DNA of 64,000 nt, taken from a bacterium (GTDB lineage: Bacteria; Joyebacterota; Joyebacteria; Joyebacterales; Joyebacteraceae). The stretch spans positions 62,001 through 126,000 of the forward strand of contig JAPEKQ010000001.1 in assembly GCA_029990205.1 (NCBI GenBank). The letters are read 5' to 3'. This document shows, one piece after another, positions 8,040-17,178 of the stretch. A program made the position numbers and the translations under genes. The number at the start of each line of letters is the position of its first letter. Within the stretch, counting starts at the first letter, position 1. Under the pieces are notes generated by a model. It was given only the letters and a program-made list of their open reading frames with translations. It did no database searches and was not told where the DNA came from.

Positions 8040-9541
8040 GCCGAAAGCCCCACTTCAGGGGACTTCCCGGGCCCGGATGCGGCCTGCTCGTACAGTTCGA
8101 GGTAGCGCCCGGCTGAGGCCTTCCAGCTGAAGTCCAGCGCCATGCCGCGCCGGACGATCCCGCCCCAGACCGCGGCGTCGGCGTAGGTCGTCACCGCCCG
8201 CTCGATGGCTTCGAGCATGGCCGCCGACTCGTACGGCTCGAAGACGAAACCGACGCCGGTCCCAGCCGCCGGATCGAAGTCCTCGACCGTATCCACCAGG
8301 CCTCCGGTCGCACGGACAACGGGCACCGTCCCGTACCGGAGACTGTACATCTGATTGAGCCCGCACGGTTCGTAGAGCGAGGGCATCAGGAACATGTCCG
8401 AACCCGCCTCGATCCAGTGCGAGAGCTTGTTGTCGAACGCCAGGCTCGCCGAGACGAGACCCTTGTGTCGCTCCCGGAGTCCGGTGAAGAACTCGTGGTA
8501 CTCCGGCTGTCCGGTGCCGAGCACAACCAGACGGGCCCCAAGTTCGATGATCTCGTCGACGACCTCGCGGATCAGGTCGAATCCCTTCTGGTCGGCCAGA
8601 CGCGATACGATGCCGATGATCGGACCGTCGGACTCAACAAGACCCATCCGCTCCACGAGCGCCTTGCGACACGATGTCTTGCCCGTCATGTCGCTCGCGC
8701 TGTAGCGCGACGGAGTGAGCGGATCGACAGACGGGTCCCAGACGCTGTAGTCAACTCCGTTGAGAACGCCCGCGAGCCTCCCCTGCTTCCGCCGCTCCGC
8801 AAGCACTCCTTCGAGACCGTGACCGTACTTCGGGTCACTGCTGATCTCGACGGCGTATCGCTCGCTCACCGTATTGACGAGGTCCGCGTACTCGATCCCG
8901 AGCTTGAGCGCACTCACCTCGCCCCTGTGCTCGAAGGGACTTCCCTCCGCGCACGCATCCTCGGGGAACCCGATGCCGGGCAGCCGCGAGGCGTCGAACG
9001 TCCCGAGATAGGCCAGATTGTGGATGCTGAAGACGATCCCGGCACCGCCGAGCGGCGTGTCGCGGTAGAGCTCGCGGAGATACGCCGCCGCGTACGCGGT
9101 GTGGTGGTCGTTGAGATGGATGACGTCGGGCGTGAGCCCAAGCGCCACGAGCGACTCAAGCAGTGCGCGGCTGAGGAGCGCGAACCGCTCGACCTCGTCC
9201 GGATAGCCGTGACCGGTGGCGGGATCAACATAGATCCCCTCGCGTCCGAACGCTCCCGCGTGCTCGATGAAGTACACGCGGACGCCGGGCGCGCCGGGCA
9301 TGGTTGCGGTGTGGAGCGTTACATCCTCCGCGGTCTCCCCCATCGGCACGCTCAGCGTCCCGAGACCCTCGACCGGCTCGACGCCGTGAGCCCGGCGGTC
9401 GACCGACGCGTAGAGCGGGAGGAACACGATCGGCTCATGGCCGAGCTCGGCGATCTCCTTGGGGAGCGCGCCGACGACGTCGGACAGCCCGCCGACTCGC
9501 GCGTAGGGAGCAACCTCCGCGGACGCGAAGACGATCCTCAT
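8036..9541 (-). CDS. glgA: Glycogen/starch synthase (GT5)
   Basis: 501 residues, close to the usual 480-500. Transfers glucose from ADP- or UDP-glucose to alpha-1,4-glucan. The N-terminal motif reads RVGGLSDVVGALP, the GlgA KxGGL nucleotide-binding loop with Lys replaced by Arg. The C-terminal half has SRLADQKGFDL, SLYEPCGLNQMYSLRYGTVPVV and a TGGLVDTVEDF segment, all typical of GT5. ATG at 9541 follows GTGGAG; galT ends 2 bases upstream, so the two are cotranscribed. Function in storage glucan metabolism follows from the family; the sugar-nucleotide preference cannot be read. Confidence 0.93.
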   Translation of the reverse strand: MRIVFASAEVAPYARVGGLSDVVGALPKEIAELGHEPIVFLPLYASVDRRAHGVEPVEGLGTLSVPMGETAEDVTLHTATMPGAPGVRVYFIEHAGAFGREGIYVDPATGHGYPDEVERFALLSRALLESLVALGLTPDVIHLNDHHTAYAAAYLRELYRDTPLGGAGIVFSIHNLAYLGTFDASRLPGIGFPEDACAEGSPFEHRGEVSALKLGIEYADLVNTVSERYAVEISSDPKYGHGLEGVLAERRKQGRLAGVLNGVDYSVWDPSVDPLTPSRYSASDMTGKTSCRKALVERMGLVESDGPIIGIVSRLADQKGFDLIREVVDEIIELGARLVVLGTGQPEYHEFFTGLRERHKGLVSASLAFDNKLSHWIEAGSDMFLMPSLYEPCGLNQMYSLRYGTVPVVRATGGLVDTVEDFDPAAGTGVGFVFEPYESAAMLEAIERAVTTYADAAVWGGIVRRGMALDFSWKASAGRYLELYEQAASGPGKSPEVGLSA

Positions 9542-9542
9542 G

Positions 9543-10541
9543 CTAGAGCTCCACTTCCCTGAGGTACTTGGCCGCGTCCTCGGGCGGAGTCGGGTTGATG
9601 TAGAACCCGGAACCCCACTCGAATCCCGCGACCTTGGTGAGCTTCGGCATGATCTCGAAGTGCCAGTGGTAGTACTTGAGGTCCTTCTCCCCGACCGGAG
9701 ACGTGTGCAGGATCAGGTTGTACGGCGGGTCGTCGAGCGCCGCGTTCATCCGCATGAGGCTCTCCTTGAGCACCTCGGCGAACGCGAGACGGTCGTCCTC
9801 ACCGATGTCCTCGAACGACGGGTCGTGCTTCCGCGGCAGGATCCACGTCTCGAACGGGAACCGGGCCGCGAACGGCGCCACCGAGATGAAGGCGTCGTTC
9901 TCCGCGACGATGCGGTTCCGCGTCCACGACTCCTGCGCGACGATGTCGCAGAAGACGCACCGCTCCTTGTACCCGTAGTACTTCTTGCTCCCCGCGAGCT
10001 CCTCGACCATCCGTTTCGGGATGATCGGGAGTGCGATCAGCTGCGAGTGCGGGTGCTCGAGCGAGGCGCCCGCCGCGCTGCCACGGTTCCGGAAGAACTG
10101 GATGTAGCGGAACCGCGTATCCCCCTGAAGGTCGACCATCCGTTCCTGGACGGTCTTGAGGATCAGCGCGATGTGCTCCGCCGACTGCTCGGCCAGCTCC
10201 GCGTCGTGGTCGGTCGTCTCGATGATGACCTCGTGCGCACCGACGCCGTTCATCTTGTCGTACATGCCTTCACCCGCCCGCTCGAGCTCGCCCTCGATGG
10301 CAAGCGCGGGAAACTTGTTCGGGACGACGCGCACGTCCCAACCCGGCCTGTCAGGCTTCGAAGCCTTGGCCCGGGAGGCGTAGACCTCCGGAGGGGTCTT
10401 GTCCTCGTTGCCCTCGCAGAACGGGCAGAACCCGCCGCGTCGCCGCTCTCTGTCGTGCGCAAAGTCCGTCGGGCGCTTCCCACGCTCCGTCGCGATGATC
10501 ACCCAGCGTCCGAGGACAGGGTCTTTTCTCAGTTGGGGCAT
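9543..10541 (-). CDS. galT: Galactose-1-phosphate uridylyltransferase
   Basis: 332 residues. Exchanges UMP between UDP-glucose and galactose-1-phosphate (Leloir pathway). Two zinc-type motifs are visible, CPFCEGNE near 38-45 and CVFCDIV near 195, and the active-site triad LEHPHSQ carries the HPH that forms the uridylyl-His intermediate. A second conserved YYHWHFEIMPK block lies near the C terminus. It sits between manC and glgA, with gaps of 15 and 1 bases, so it supplies sugar nucleotides within one operon. ATG follows GAGGGAGAGGGA. Confidence 0.94.
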   Translation of the reverse strand: MPQLRKDPVLGRWVIIATERGKRPTDFAHDRERRRGGFCPFCEGNEDKTPPEVYASRAKASKPDRPGWDVRVVPNKFPALAIEGELERAGEGMYDKMNGVGAHEVIIETTDHDAELAEQSAEHIALILKTVQERMVDLQGDTRFRYIQFFRNRGSAAGASLEHPHSQLIALPIIPKRMVEELAGSKKYYGYKERCVFCDIVAQESWTRNRIVAENDAFISVAPFAARFPFETWILPRKHDPSFEDIGEDDRLAFAEVLKESLMRMNAALDDPPYNLILHTSPVGEKDLKYYHWHFEIMPKLTKVAGFEWGSGFYINPTPPEDAAKYLREVEL

Positions 10542-10556
10542 CCGTTCCCTCTCCCT

Positions 10557-11615
10557 CTACTTCAACTCCTCCGCGCGTCGTCTGACCTCCGCCAGAAGAT
10601 CTCGGACCTCGCGGGCTCTCGCTCTTGGACAGACGATGGTCGCCTCGGGTGTGTGGACCACGATGAGCCCCTCGACCCCTACTGCTGCCGCGACGCCACC
10701 CTCAGCGTACGCGATGCAGTCGTTCGAGTCGAGCAGCACAACGTCGCCCTGCGACGAGTTGCCGCGCTCATCAGGCGGCCACACGCGACCCAGCGCCGAC
10801 CAGGCGCCGACGTCGTCCCACCCGAAATCGGCGGGGACGACCAGCGCTCGTTCCGTCCTCTCCATGATGCCGTAGTCGACCGAGATCGACGGCGTCTCCT
10901 CATAGAATGCGTTCATCTGCTCCGTGAACCCCGGTGCGCCCACCGGCACGGTGACTTGCGCAAGCGCCGATGCGACATCCGGCAGATGCTCGGCGACCTC
11001 TTCGAGGAATACGTCGGCGCGCCAGATGAACATCCCGCTGTTCCAGTAGTACCCTCCGGCGCCGATGAACTCCGCCGCCGTCGCCGCGTCGGGCTTCTCG
11101 GTGAAGCGCCGGACCTTGAACACGCCGCTGCCGGCGCCGTCCCCCGCCTCGATGTACCCGTACTCGGTGTCGGGACGCGACGGAGTGATCCCGAGCGTCA
11201 TCAGCGCCCGAAGCTCGTTCGCGGCGTCTGCCGCGAGCGCTATCGTACGGCGGAAGTCATCGTCGTCCCCGATGATATGGTCCGCGGGGAGTACGACCAT
11301 CACCGCGTCCTTGTCCTCGATGGTCAGCAGATGCGCGGCCAGCGCGATCGCGGGAGCCGTGTTCTTCCGCATCGGCTCCGCGATAATCCGCTCCGCGGGC
11401 ACTCCGGGCAGCTCGACCGGGATCGTCTCCGCGATCTGCGAGCTCGTCATGACCAGAGCGCGATCGGTGACGGCGGCCGCGGCCACGCGGTCGAGCGTCC
11501 GGCCGACCAGCGACCTGTCTCCTCCCAACGTCAGGACCTGCTTGGGGCGGGAGGGAGTGCTCATCGGCCAGAGCCGTTCACCCCATCCTCCCGCGAGTAT
11601 CACCGGGTAGATCAT
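10557..11615 (-). CDS. manC: Mannose-1-phosphate guanylyltransferase
   Basis: 352 residues, the single-domain form without the phosphomannose isomerase extension. Makes GDP-mannose from GTP and mannose-1-phosphate. The N terminus has the pyrophosphorylase signature AGGWGERLWPMST followed by RPKQ; further on come VVLPADHII, EYGYIEAG and FTEKPD, which are standard for the family. ATG follows GATGGAG. GDP-mannose could feed the dehydrogenase at 17179-18504 and mannosyltransferases of the exopolysaccharide locus (inference from context). Confidence 0.92.
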   Translation of the reverse strand: MIYPVILAGGWGERLWPMSTPSRPKQVLTLGGDRSLVGRTLDRVAAAAVTDRALVMTSSQIAETIPVELPGVPAERIIAEPMRKNTAPAIALAAHLLTIEDKDAVMVVLPADHIIGDDDDFRRTIALAADAANELRALMTLGITPSRPDTEYGYIEAGDGAGSGVFKVRRFTEKPDAATAAEFIGAGGYYWNSGMFIWRADVFLEEVAEHLPDVASALAQVTVPVGAPGFTEQMNAFYEETPSISVDYGIMERTERALVVPADFGWDDVGAWSALGRVWPPDERGNSSQGDVVLLDSNDCIAYAEGGVAAAVGVEGLIVVHTPEATIVCPRARAREVRDLLAEVRRRAEELK

Positions 11616-11638
11616 GCCGTCTCCATCGCGCGACCGTC

Positions 11639-12556
11639 TCAGCAGACGCGGTCGACGCAGTATCCCGCCAGGGCTTCGAGCGCCGTCGTATCGACGTCCA
11701 GTGTACCGAGCGCCGAGCGCGCATCCTCAACGAGCTGCGCCGCCAGCGATCTCGCGCCTCCGACACCGCGGAGGGTCACGAACGTCGGTTTCCCCGCGTC
11801 CTGGCGAACGTCCTTGCCCAACGTCGTCGTGTCGCTCTCGGCGTCGAGGATGTCGTCGACGATCTGATACGCCAGCCCGACGTTCCTCGCGTAGGCGGCG
11901 AGCGCCCCGCGTGTCTCCTCGGAGGCGCCCATGAGCGTCGCGCCGATCGTCCCCGTCACCACGAAGAGCGAACCGGTCTTCTTGCTCTGTATGTACTCCA
12001 CCGTCTCCACCGTCGCGCCGGGGAGTCCGCCGGTCTCCAGATCGACGTGCTGACCACCCACCATCCCGTACGACCCGACCGCGGTCGCCAGTTCGCTGAT
12101 GGCGGTGGCCAGACTCCTCCCGTCCGCGCCGACCTCGATCCCGTTCTCGGCCACGAGCCGGAAGGCGTGCATCAGCAGTGCGTCCGCCGAGAGGATGGCC
12201 GTCGCGACACCGAAGGCGCGGTGCACGGTCGGGCGGCCGCGCCGCGTCTCGGCGTTGTCCATCGAGGGAAGGTCGTCGAGCACGAGCGAGCTGCTGTGTA
12301 CGTACTCGACCGCGCACGCCGTCTTCGCCAGACGCTCCGGATCGTGACCGAGCGTCCGCGCGGTCGCCCGCGCGAGGATCGGGCGGATCCGCTTCCCGCC
12401 CCCGAGCGCCGAGTACCGGATGGCCTCGTGGATGACCGGGGGAAACTCGCCCTCGGGCGGAAGGCACGCGTCGAGCATGCGCTCGATGACGGCGCGCTCC
12501 TCCTCGAGCATGTGGGCGAAATCCAATCGCTCCTCCGTCGGAGCCACTCTCTCCAC
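11639..12556 (-). CDS. Short-chain trans-prenyl diphosphate synthase (IspA-type)
   Basis: About 305 residues. Condenses isopentenyl diphosphate with allylic primers; the product (farnesyl or geranylgeranyl) is likely the precursor of undecaprenyl carrier or quinone. Motifs: GGGKRIRP, the first Asp-rich motif DDLPSMD, GGQHVDLE, KTGSLF and the second Asp-rich motif DDILD. The open frame extends far upstream inside the preceding glycosyltransferase gene. I place the start at the GTG at 12556, which overlaps the TAG of that gene as TAGTG, with GGGGA upstream; the ATG at 12511 is an alternative. The two-residue insert in the first motif fits bacterial FPP synthases. Confidence 0.88.
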   Translation of the reverse strand: MERVAPTEERLDFAHMLEEERAVIERMLDACLPPEGEFPPVIHEAIRYSALGGGKRIRPILARATARTLGHDPERLAKTACAVEYVHSSSLVLDDLPSMDNAETRRGRPTVHRAFGVATAILSADALLMHAFRLVAENGIEVGADGRSLATAISELATAVGSYGMVGGQHVDLETGGLPGATVETVEYIQSKKTGSLFVVTGTIGATLMGASEETRGALAAYARNVGLAYQIVDDILDAESDTTTLGKDVRQDAGKPTFVTLRGVGGARSLAAQLVEDARSALGTLDVDTTALEALAGYCVDRVC

Positions 12557-13653
12557 TAGAATCCCCGCATCAACGAGTAGTAGAGCGCCTCCGTATGAAG
12601 CGTCACGCCATCCCAGTCGTACGTCTGCAGCACGTGCCGTCTGGCGCGCTCGCCAAGCGACGTGCACCGGTCCGGATCGTCGATGAGTTCCTGCAGATGG
12701 GACGCGAGGTCCTCGACATTGCTCTGCTTGAACGTCACACCGCAATCGCCGATAACCTCGAGGTTCTCCGCGATGTCGCTCGTCAGACAGCAGTTCCCGA
12801 AGCTCATCGCCTCGAGGAGCGCGATCGGAAGCCCCTCGAGATCCGACGGGAGCACGAAGATGCGCGCGTTCGAGTAGAGCTCGTCGAGCACGTCGCCGTA
12901 GACATAGCCGAGGAACCGCGCCCGGTCGCCGCCGAGCTCGTGGAGCTGATCGACGTACTCGGACGAGAAGCTGGTGCCTCCCACGACGACCAGCGGCATG
13001 TCCGTATTGAGCTTGCGGTACGCGTCGAGAAGGTAGTGACACCCCTTCTCCGGAACAAGACGCCCTACGAAGAGCACGTAGTTGCCGGGGTCCAGTCCGA
13101 GCTCCTTGATCTTGTCGGCCTCCCGTACGTTCGGAAGCACCGTTCCGTTCGGGATGTACGACGCGCTGTAGTCGTAGCGCGACCAGAAGTACTCACGGAG
13201 CGCCTTCGAGACAACGACTGTGCGGTCCGGGTAGTAGACCGACGTGTACTCGCCGCGCTTGAGGACCCACGTCGCGAACGCGCCCCACTTCTCACGCTGC
13301 CAGTCGAGACCGTGGACGGTCACGAGCGTCTTCATGCTGCGGTACCTGGGCAGCTTGGAGAAGAGCGACGGCCCAAGCGCGTGGAAGTGAACGATGTCGA
13401 AACCCTGCGACATGATGTGCGGCATCGCCAGCGCGCAGTGCGACGCAGTGTCGAGGTGCTTCGTTCTGATACTGGGGATGGACTGGAGCTTGACGCCCCG
13501 ATAGTCGCCGGTGACCTTCGTGTAGTAGGGCCTGCAGTAGACGGTCACCTCATGTCCCCGGTCCACGAGACGGGTCGCGAGCTCCTCGACGTGGCGCTCG
13601 ATACCGCCGTACGTGGCGGGGATCCCCTTCTGCCCGAGCATCGCGATCTTCAA
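12556..13653 (-). CDS. GT4 glycosyltransferase
   Basis: 365 residues from a TTG at 13653 that overlaps the TGA of the upstream gene (TTGA). The reading then starts (M)KIAMLGQKGIPATYGG, the conserved N terminus of this GT4 group. C-terminal GT-B features: FVGRLVPEKGCHYLLDA, then ALLEAMSFGNCCL with the EX7E-type acidic pair. Transfers a sugar from a nucleotide donor, probably onto a lipid-linked exopolysaccharide repeat. The tight overlap with neighbours on both sides indicates coupled translation. Donor and acceptor unknown. Confidence 0.87.
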   Translation of the reverse strand: MKIAMLGQKGIPATYGGIERHVEELATRLVDRGHEVTVYCRPYYTKVTGDYRGVKLQSIPSIRTKHLDTASHCALAMPHIMSQGFDIVHFHALGPSLFSKLPRYRSMKTLVTVHGLDWQREKWGAFATWVLKRGEYTSVYYPDRTVVVSKALREYFWSRYDYSASYIPNGTVLPNVREADKIKELGLDPGNYVLFVGRLVPEKGCHYLLDAYRKLNTDMPLVVVGGTSFSSEYVDQLHELGGDRARFLGYVYGDVLDELYSNARIFVLPSDLEGLPIALLEAMSFGNCCLTSDIAENLEVIGDCGVTFKQSNVEDLASHLQELIDDPDRCTSLGERARRHVLQTYDWDGVTLHTEALYYSLMRGF

Positions 13654-14870
13654 TGCATGACCCTTTCGTATATCGCCATCATCTTCTCGTAGTGCGCATC
13701 GGGGCCGTACTCGGCCTCGGCTCTCGTTCGCGCCCGGCGTCCCATCTCGATCGCCCGATCCGGGTCGCTCCACAGTTCGTTCATCCGGTCCGCCAGCGCC
13801 GCGTGGTCACCGGGCTTGTAGATGAGCCCGGTCTCCCCCTCGGCGATGAGCTCGGGAATCCCGCCCATGCGGGAGCCGATGACCGCCTTCCCGTACGCCG
13901 TTGCCTCGTAGACGGTCAACGGCGAATTCTCGTAGCACTCCGAAGACATCACGACGAAGAGAGCTCCGCGCATGAGGTCCTCGAGCGCAGTACCCTTCAG
14001 ATACCCGGTGAACTCCACGTTCGTCAGTCCGAACTCCCGCACGCGCCGTTTGAGTTCGTCCTCGAGCGGCCCCGACCCGGCGATCTTGAACCGGACCTCG
14101 GGCGCGGCCTTGAGCGCCTGCAGAACGGTCACGAGCCCCTTCCCCGTCGAGAGACGCCCGACGGAGGCGGCATACCCGCCGCTCTCGTACTTCGGCTCGA
14201 ACCGCTCCATCGCGATCGCGTACGGCTGGTGGACGATCTTCTCGCCCGGGATGCCGTGTTCGATCATCCGCTGTCTGAGCGACTCGCTCGGAGAGACCCA
14301 GAGGTCGACCAGACGCGAGTAGCTCCCAAGGAACTTGTGCAGGTACGCCTCGGCGCAGACCAGACCGCTCCACAGGACCGAGTCGTGCATGCACCGGTGC
14401 TTCACCGCGTTGTAGTATCTCCACGTCCGACACCGGCGACAGGGCTCGTCGTGCACGAACATCTGGTAGTTCGGGCAGATGAGCTTGTGGTCGTGCAGCG
14501 TCTGGACGATCGGCACGCCGCGTCGCTTGAGCGCATACAGGATGGACGGCGACAGCTGGTGCGCGATGTTGTGCAGATGCGCCACGTCCGGCTTGAAGTC
14601 GTCCGCCAGGCGACCGATCGCCCGGCTCGCTTCGCGGGAGTAGAGCACGTGGCCCGCCATCCTGAGACGCCGCGCCGGCCCCATCTCTCCGCTGAAGCCA
14701 ACGTTCGACACGAAGTACCTGTCGAACTCGCTCTCGTCGTTCATCTCGTGCTGCATCGCGAACGGAGCCACCCGGTGTCCTCGTTCCTCGAGGATGTGGG
14801 CAAGCTCGAAGAAGTAGCGCTCCGCGCCCCCCTTCACGAAGTAGAACTTGTTCGCGGCCAGCACCTTCAT
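13650..14870 (-). CDS. GT4 glycosyltransferase with Cys-rich insert
   Basis: 406 residues from the ATG at 14870 (MKVLAANKFYFVKGGAERY), the usual start for this group; the open frame has a short extension further upstream without homology. Around residues 145-170 there is a CRRCRTWRYYNAVKHRC insert with four Cys, seen in a subset of GT4 enzymes and possibly metal-binding. The C-terminal half has VGRLSTGKGLVTVL and SPLTVYEATAYGKAVI. Predicted cytoplasmic, acting on the exopolysaccharide repeat. Followed with a 4-base overlap by another GT4. Confidence 0.87.
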   Translation of the reverse strand: MKVLAANKFYFVKGGAERYFFELAHILEERGHRVAPFAMQHEMNDESEFDRYFVSNVGFSGEMGPARRLRMAGHVLYSREASRAIGRLADDFKPDVAHLHNIAHQLSPSILYALKRRGVPIVQTLHDHKLICPNYQMFVHDEPCRRCRTWRYYNAVKHRCMHDSVLWSGLVCAEAYLHKFLGSYSRLVDLWVSPSESLRQRMIEHGIPGEKIVHQPYAIAMERFEPKYESGGYAASVGRLSTGKGLVTVLQALKAAPEVRFKIAGSGPLEDELKRRVREFGLTNVEFTGYLKGTALEDLMRGALFVVMSSECYENSPLTVYEATAYGKAVIGSRMGGIPELIAEGETGLIYKPGDHAALADRMNELWSDPDRAIEMGRRARTRAEAEYGPDAHYEKMMAIYERVMH

Positions 14871-14910
14871 CGACAGTCCGCACTCCCTTCGGCCGACGCC
14901 CAAGGGCATC

Positions 14911-15894
14911 TCACCGGTCCACGCGCGTATCGAGCCCGAACAGCTTTGCCCCGAGCATCCAGAGCATGGGCCTCAGCGGCCGCCTTCTCATCGGCGGGCC
15001 GACCGTGCAGACCATCCAGCACTGCACCTCGCATGTGTCGACGGCCTCGCTGACCTTCTTCCACGTGCGTCTTCGGATCGCCGCGAAACTCCCCTCGCGG
15101 ATGTTGCCGATCAGCGTCCCCCCGACGTTGCACGGGTAGACGTCGCCCCACGGATCGAGGAAGAAGAAATCCGTCGCCGCGCGGCACGGTAGTCTCCTTG
15201 GGCGCCCACGGATGTACTCGATGAGCCCGCGCACGTAGTAGGCTTTCGCCCACTCGAGCGGCCTCCAGCCGCGCAGGAGGTCGCGCATGATGTCGGCCAT
15301 CTCGCGGACCGACTCCGCCGTGTGCGGGCGCTCCACCGAGTGCTCGCCAAAGAAGATGGGCGAACTGTGGGCCGCCGTCACACTGAACTTGAGACCGAGT
15401 TCCTTTGTCTTCTCGCGAACCCGTGTCACGTCACCGACATTCGAGTCGGTCGCCGTCGCGGCCAGTCCGAGATCGCTGACCCCGATGGCCTGCAGACGCT
15501 TGACCGTCTCCATCGCGCGGTCGTACGCGCCCGGCACACCTCGCACCGCATCGTGCGCCTCGCCGATGCCGTCAACCGAGATCCTGATCGCGACCTCCGG
15601 CATCTGCGACACAGCCTGCTCGATCCGCTCCGGCTGCAGCCCGTTCGTCGAGATCACGATCCTCGCCTTCGGACAGCGCTCGCGCATGACGCGGACGACG
15701 TCGACGATGTCGTCACGGAGAAACGGCTCCCCGCCGCTGACATTGATCGAGCGAAGGCTCGTCGGAAGCCAGCGGTAGTCCTCGGGCGTGAGCTCTCGCT
15801 CGCGGTCCCCGTCGGACTTCCAGATATCGCACATCACACACCGTGAATTGCAGCGGTACGTGACCGCTACGACGCAATCGATCGGCCCGCTCAC
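14911..15894 (-). CDS. Radical SAM protein with SPASM-type C-terminal domain
   Basis: 327 residues. The cluster-binding motif CNSRCVMC sits at about 15-22, followed by NVSGGEPFLRDD, STNG and ISVDG, the core radical SAM beta strands. The C terminus has PCRAATDFFFLDPWGDVYPCN and two more Cys (about 288-296), as in SPASM/auxiliary-cluster domains. A GTG start overlaps the upstream GT4 stop as GTGA. Its place among glycosyltransferases suggests modification of a sugar or lipid carrier, but no substrate can be read from the sequence. Confidence 0.85.
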   Translation of the reverse strand: MSGPIDCVVAVTYRCNSRCVMCDIWKSDGDRERELTPEDYRWLPTSLRSINVSGGEPFLRDDIVDVVRVMRERCPKARIVISTNGLQPERIEQAVSQMPEVAIRISVDGIGEAHDAVRGVPGAYDRAMETVKRLQAIGVSDLGLAATATDSNVGDVTRVREKTKELGLKFSVTAAHSSPIFFGEHSVERPHTAESVREMADIMRDLLRGWRPLEWAKAYYVRGLIEYIRGRPRRLPCRAATDFFFLDPWGDVYPCNVGGTLIGNIREGSFAAIRRRTWKKVSEAVDTCEVQCWMVCTVGPPMRRRPLRPMLWMLGAKLFGLDTRVDR

Positions 15895-17108
15895 GGCTCC
15901 GGTACCCCATCACCGAAGCCGAAGAGCGAATCGTATGCCTTCACAAGCTCCGTGCTGGTGTGTTCCCAGCAGAGCTCGTCCTCGATCCGCTTGCGGTTCA
16001 TCTCCCCCATCCGATCTCTGAGCCTGGGGTCGTCGAGGAGCTGAATGATGCGCTCACCGAACTCGATCTCATCGTTCGGCATCGCGTAGAGCGCTCCGTC
16101 CTGCGCCGAGTAGTGACTCTCCTTGAGGTCGTACGAGACCATCGGCTTCCCGAAGGTCATGTACTCGAGGACCTTGTTCATCGTCGAGACGTCGTTGAGC
16201 GGGTTCCGCGGGTCCGGACAGACACAGACGTCGGCCGCCGACAGGTAGCGTCGAACGTCCTCATCGGAGATCCGTCCGGTCATCTCGACGTACTCCTCGA
16301 GTCCCAGATCGTCGCGCAGCGCCTTGAGGTCGACGAACGAATCGCCCGACCCGATCAGCGCGAAGTGCACGTCCCGCCGCTTCACGACATCGACGACGTG
16401 GCGGATCGACCGCAGGAGATAGTCGAGCCCGTCCTGCGGCGCCATGACGCCCAGGTAGCATATGAGGAACCGCTTCCCGCGCTTGAGCTCGGGCTCCGGC
16501 TCGACCGGCGTGAACCGCGAGACCTTCGGCCCGCTCCGGACGACGAAGACCTTGTTCGCCGGGAACTTGCCCACGGTCGCGGCGTGGTTCTTGTAGGAGA
16601 CGTTGGTCGCCAGCACCATGTCCGCGGTTCGATAGGTGAACCACTCGAGCACCCGGAGAAGCGAGAAGTTAAGCGCCTTGCTCCCGCCGAAGCGCGAGAG
16701 ATAGAGCTCCGGACACAGATCGTGCTGGTCGAACACGAACTTGCTGCGCCGCAGCAGCTTGAACAGCGCCGCGATCGCGAAGAACGTATCCGGCGGGTTG
16801 CACGCGTGGATCGCGTCGAATCCCTCACGCCGTGCGATGCGGGACGCGAGTTTCAGAGTCATGATCCAGCAGTACGGGAACTCCCATGCGTACCAGAGCT
16901 TGTTCGTCGTCGGCGGAGGCGGCGGGTAGCGATAGATGTTGATCCCGTCGATGACCTCGAACTGCTTCGTGTAGTTCCTGCCCTGCGGGCAGATGACGCT
17001 CACGTCGTACCCCGCCTCCTTGAGCGTCGTCGACTCGAGCCACACGCGCCGGTCGAAAGGAACCGGCAGGTTCTCGACGATGATGAGGATCCTCTTGTTC
17101 TTCTCCAC
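15891..17108 (-). CDS. GT4 glycosyltransferase
   Basis: 405 residues. Begins KRILIIVENLPVPFDRRVW, with a proline-rich loop PPPPPTTNK near 63-71, DQHDLCPELYLSRFG near 135, and GT-B C-terminal features ICYLGVMAPQDGLDYLL and MTFGKPMVSYDL. This matches the GT4 subgroup common in exopolysaccharide loci. GTG start with GAGGGG upstream. It overlaps the radical SAM gene by 4 bases. Donor unknown. Confidence 0.87.
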   Translation of the reverse strand: MEKNKRILIIVENLPVPFDRRVWLESTTLKEAGYDVSVICPQGRNYTKQFEVIDGINIYRYPPPPPTTNKLWYAWEFPYCWIMTLKLASRIARREGFDAIHACNPPDTFFAIAALFKLLRRSKFVFDQHDLCPELYLSRFGGSKALNFSLLRVLEWFTYRTADMVLATNVSYKNHAATVGKFPANKVFVVRSGPKVSRFTPVEPEPELKRGKRFLICYLGVMAPQDGLDYLLRSIRHVVDVVKRRDVHFALIGSGDSFVDLKALRDDLGLEEYVEMTGRISDEDVRRYLSAADVCVCPDPRNPLNDVSTMNKVLEYMTFGKPMVSYDLKESHYSAQDGALYAMPNDEIEFGERIIQLLDDPRLRDRMGEMNRKRIEDELCWEHTSTELVKAYDSLFGFGDGVPEP

Positions 17109-17178
17109 GCTCTGCCCCTCTCACACCCCGCGGGCCGCCGGGGTAGCGCTGGCCCCGGCTCTCGCCGAGGCCGCCGTC

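Noticed and set aside
9540-11867. Long plus-strand open frame of 775 codons
   Set aside because: It is antisense to glgA, galT and manC, whose motifs are clear; its translation is Arg- and Asp-rich shadow sequence.
11639-13042. Long form of the prenyl synthase frame
   Set aside because: The N-terminal part lies inside the upstream glycosyltransferase frame and lacks homology; the start is at 12556 or later.
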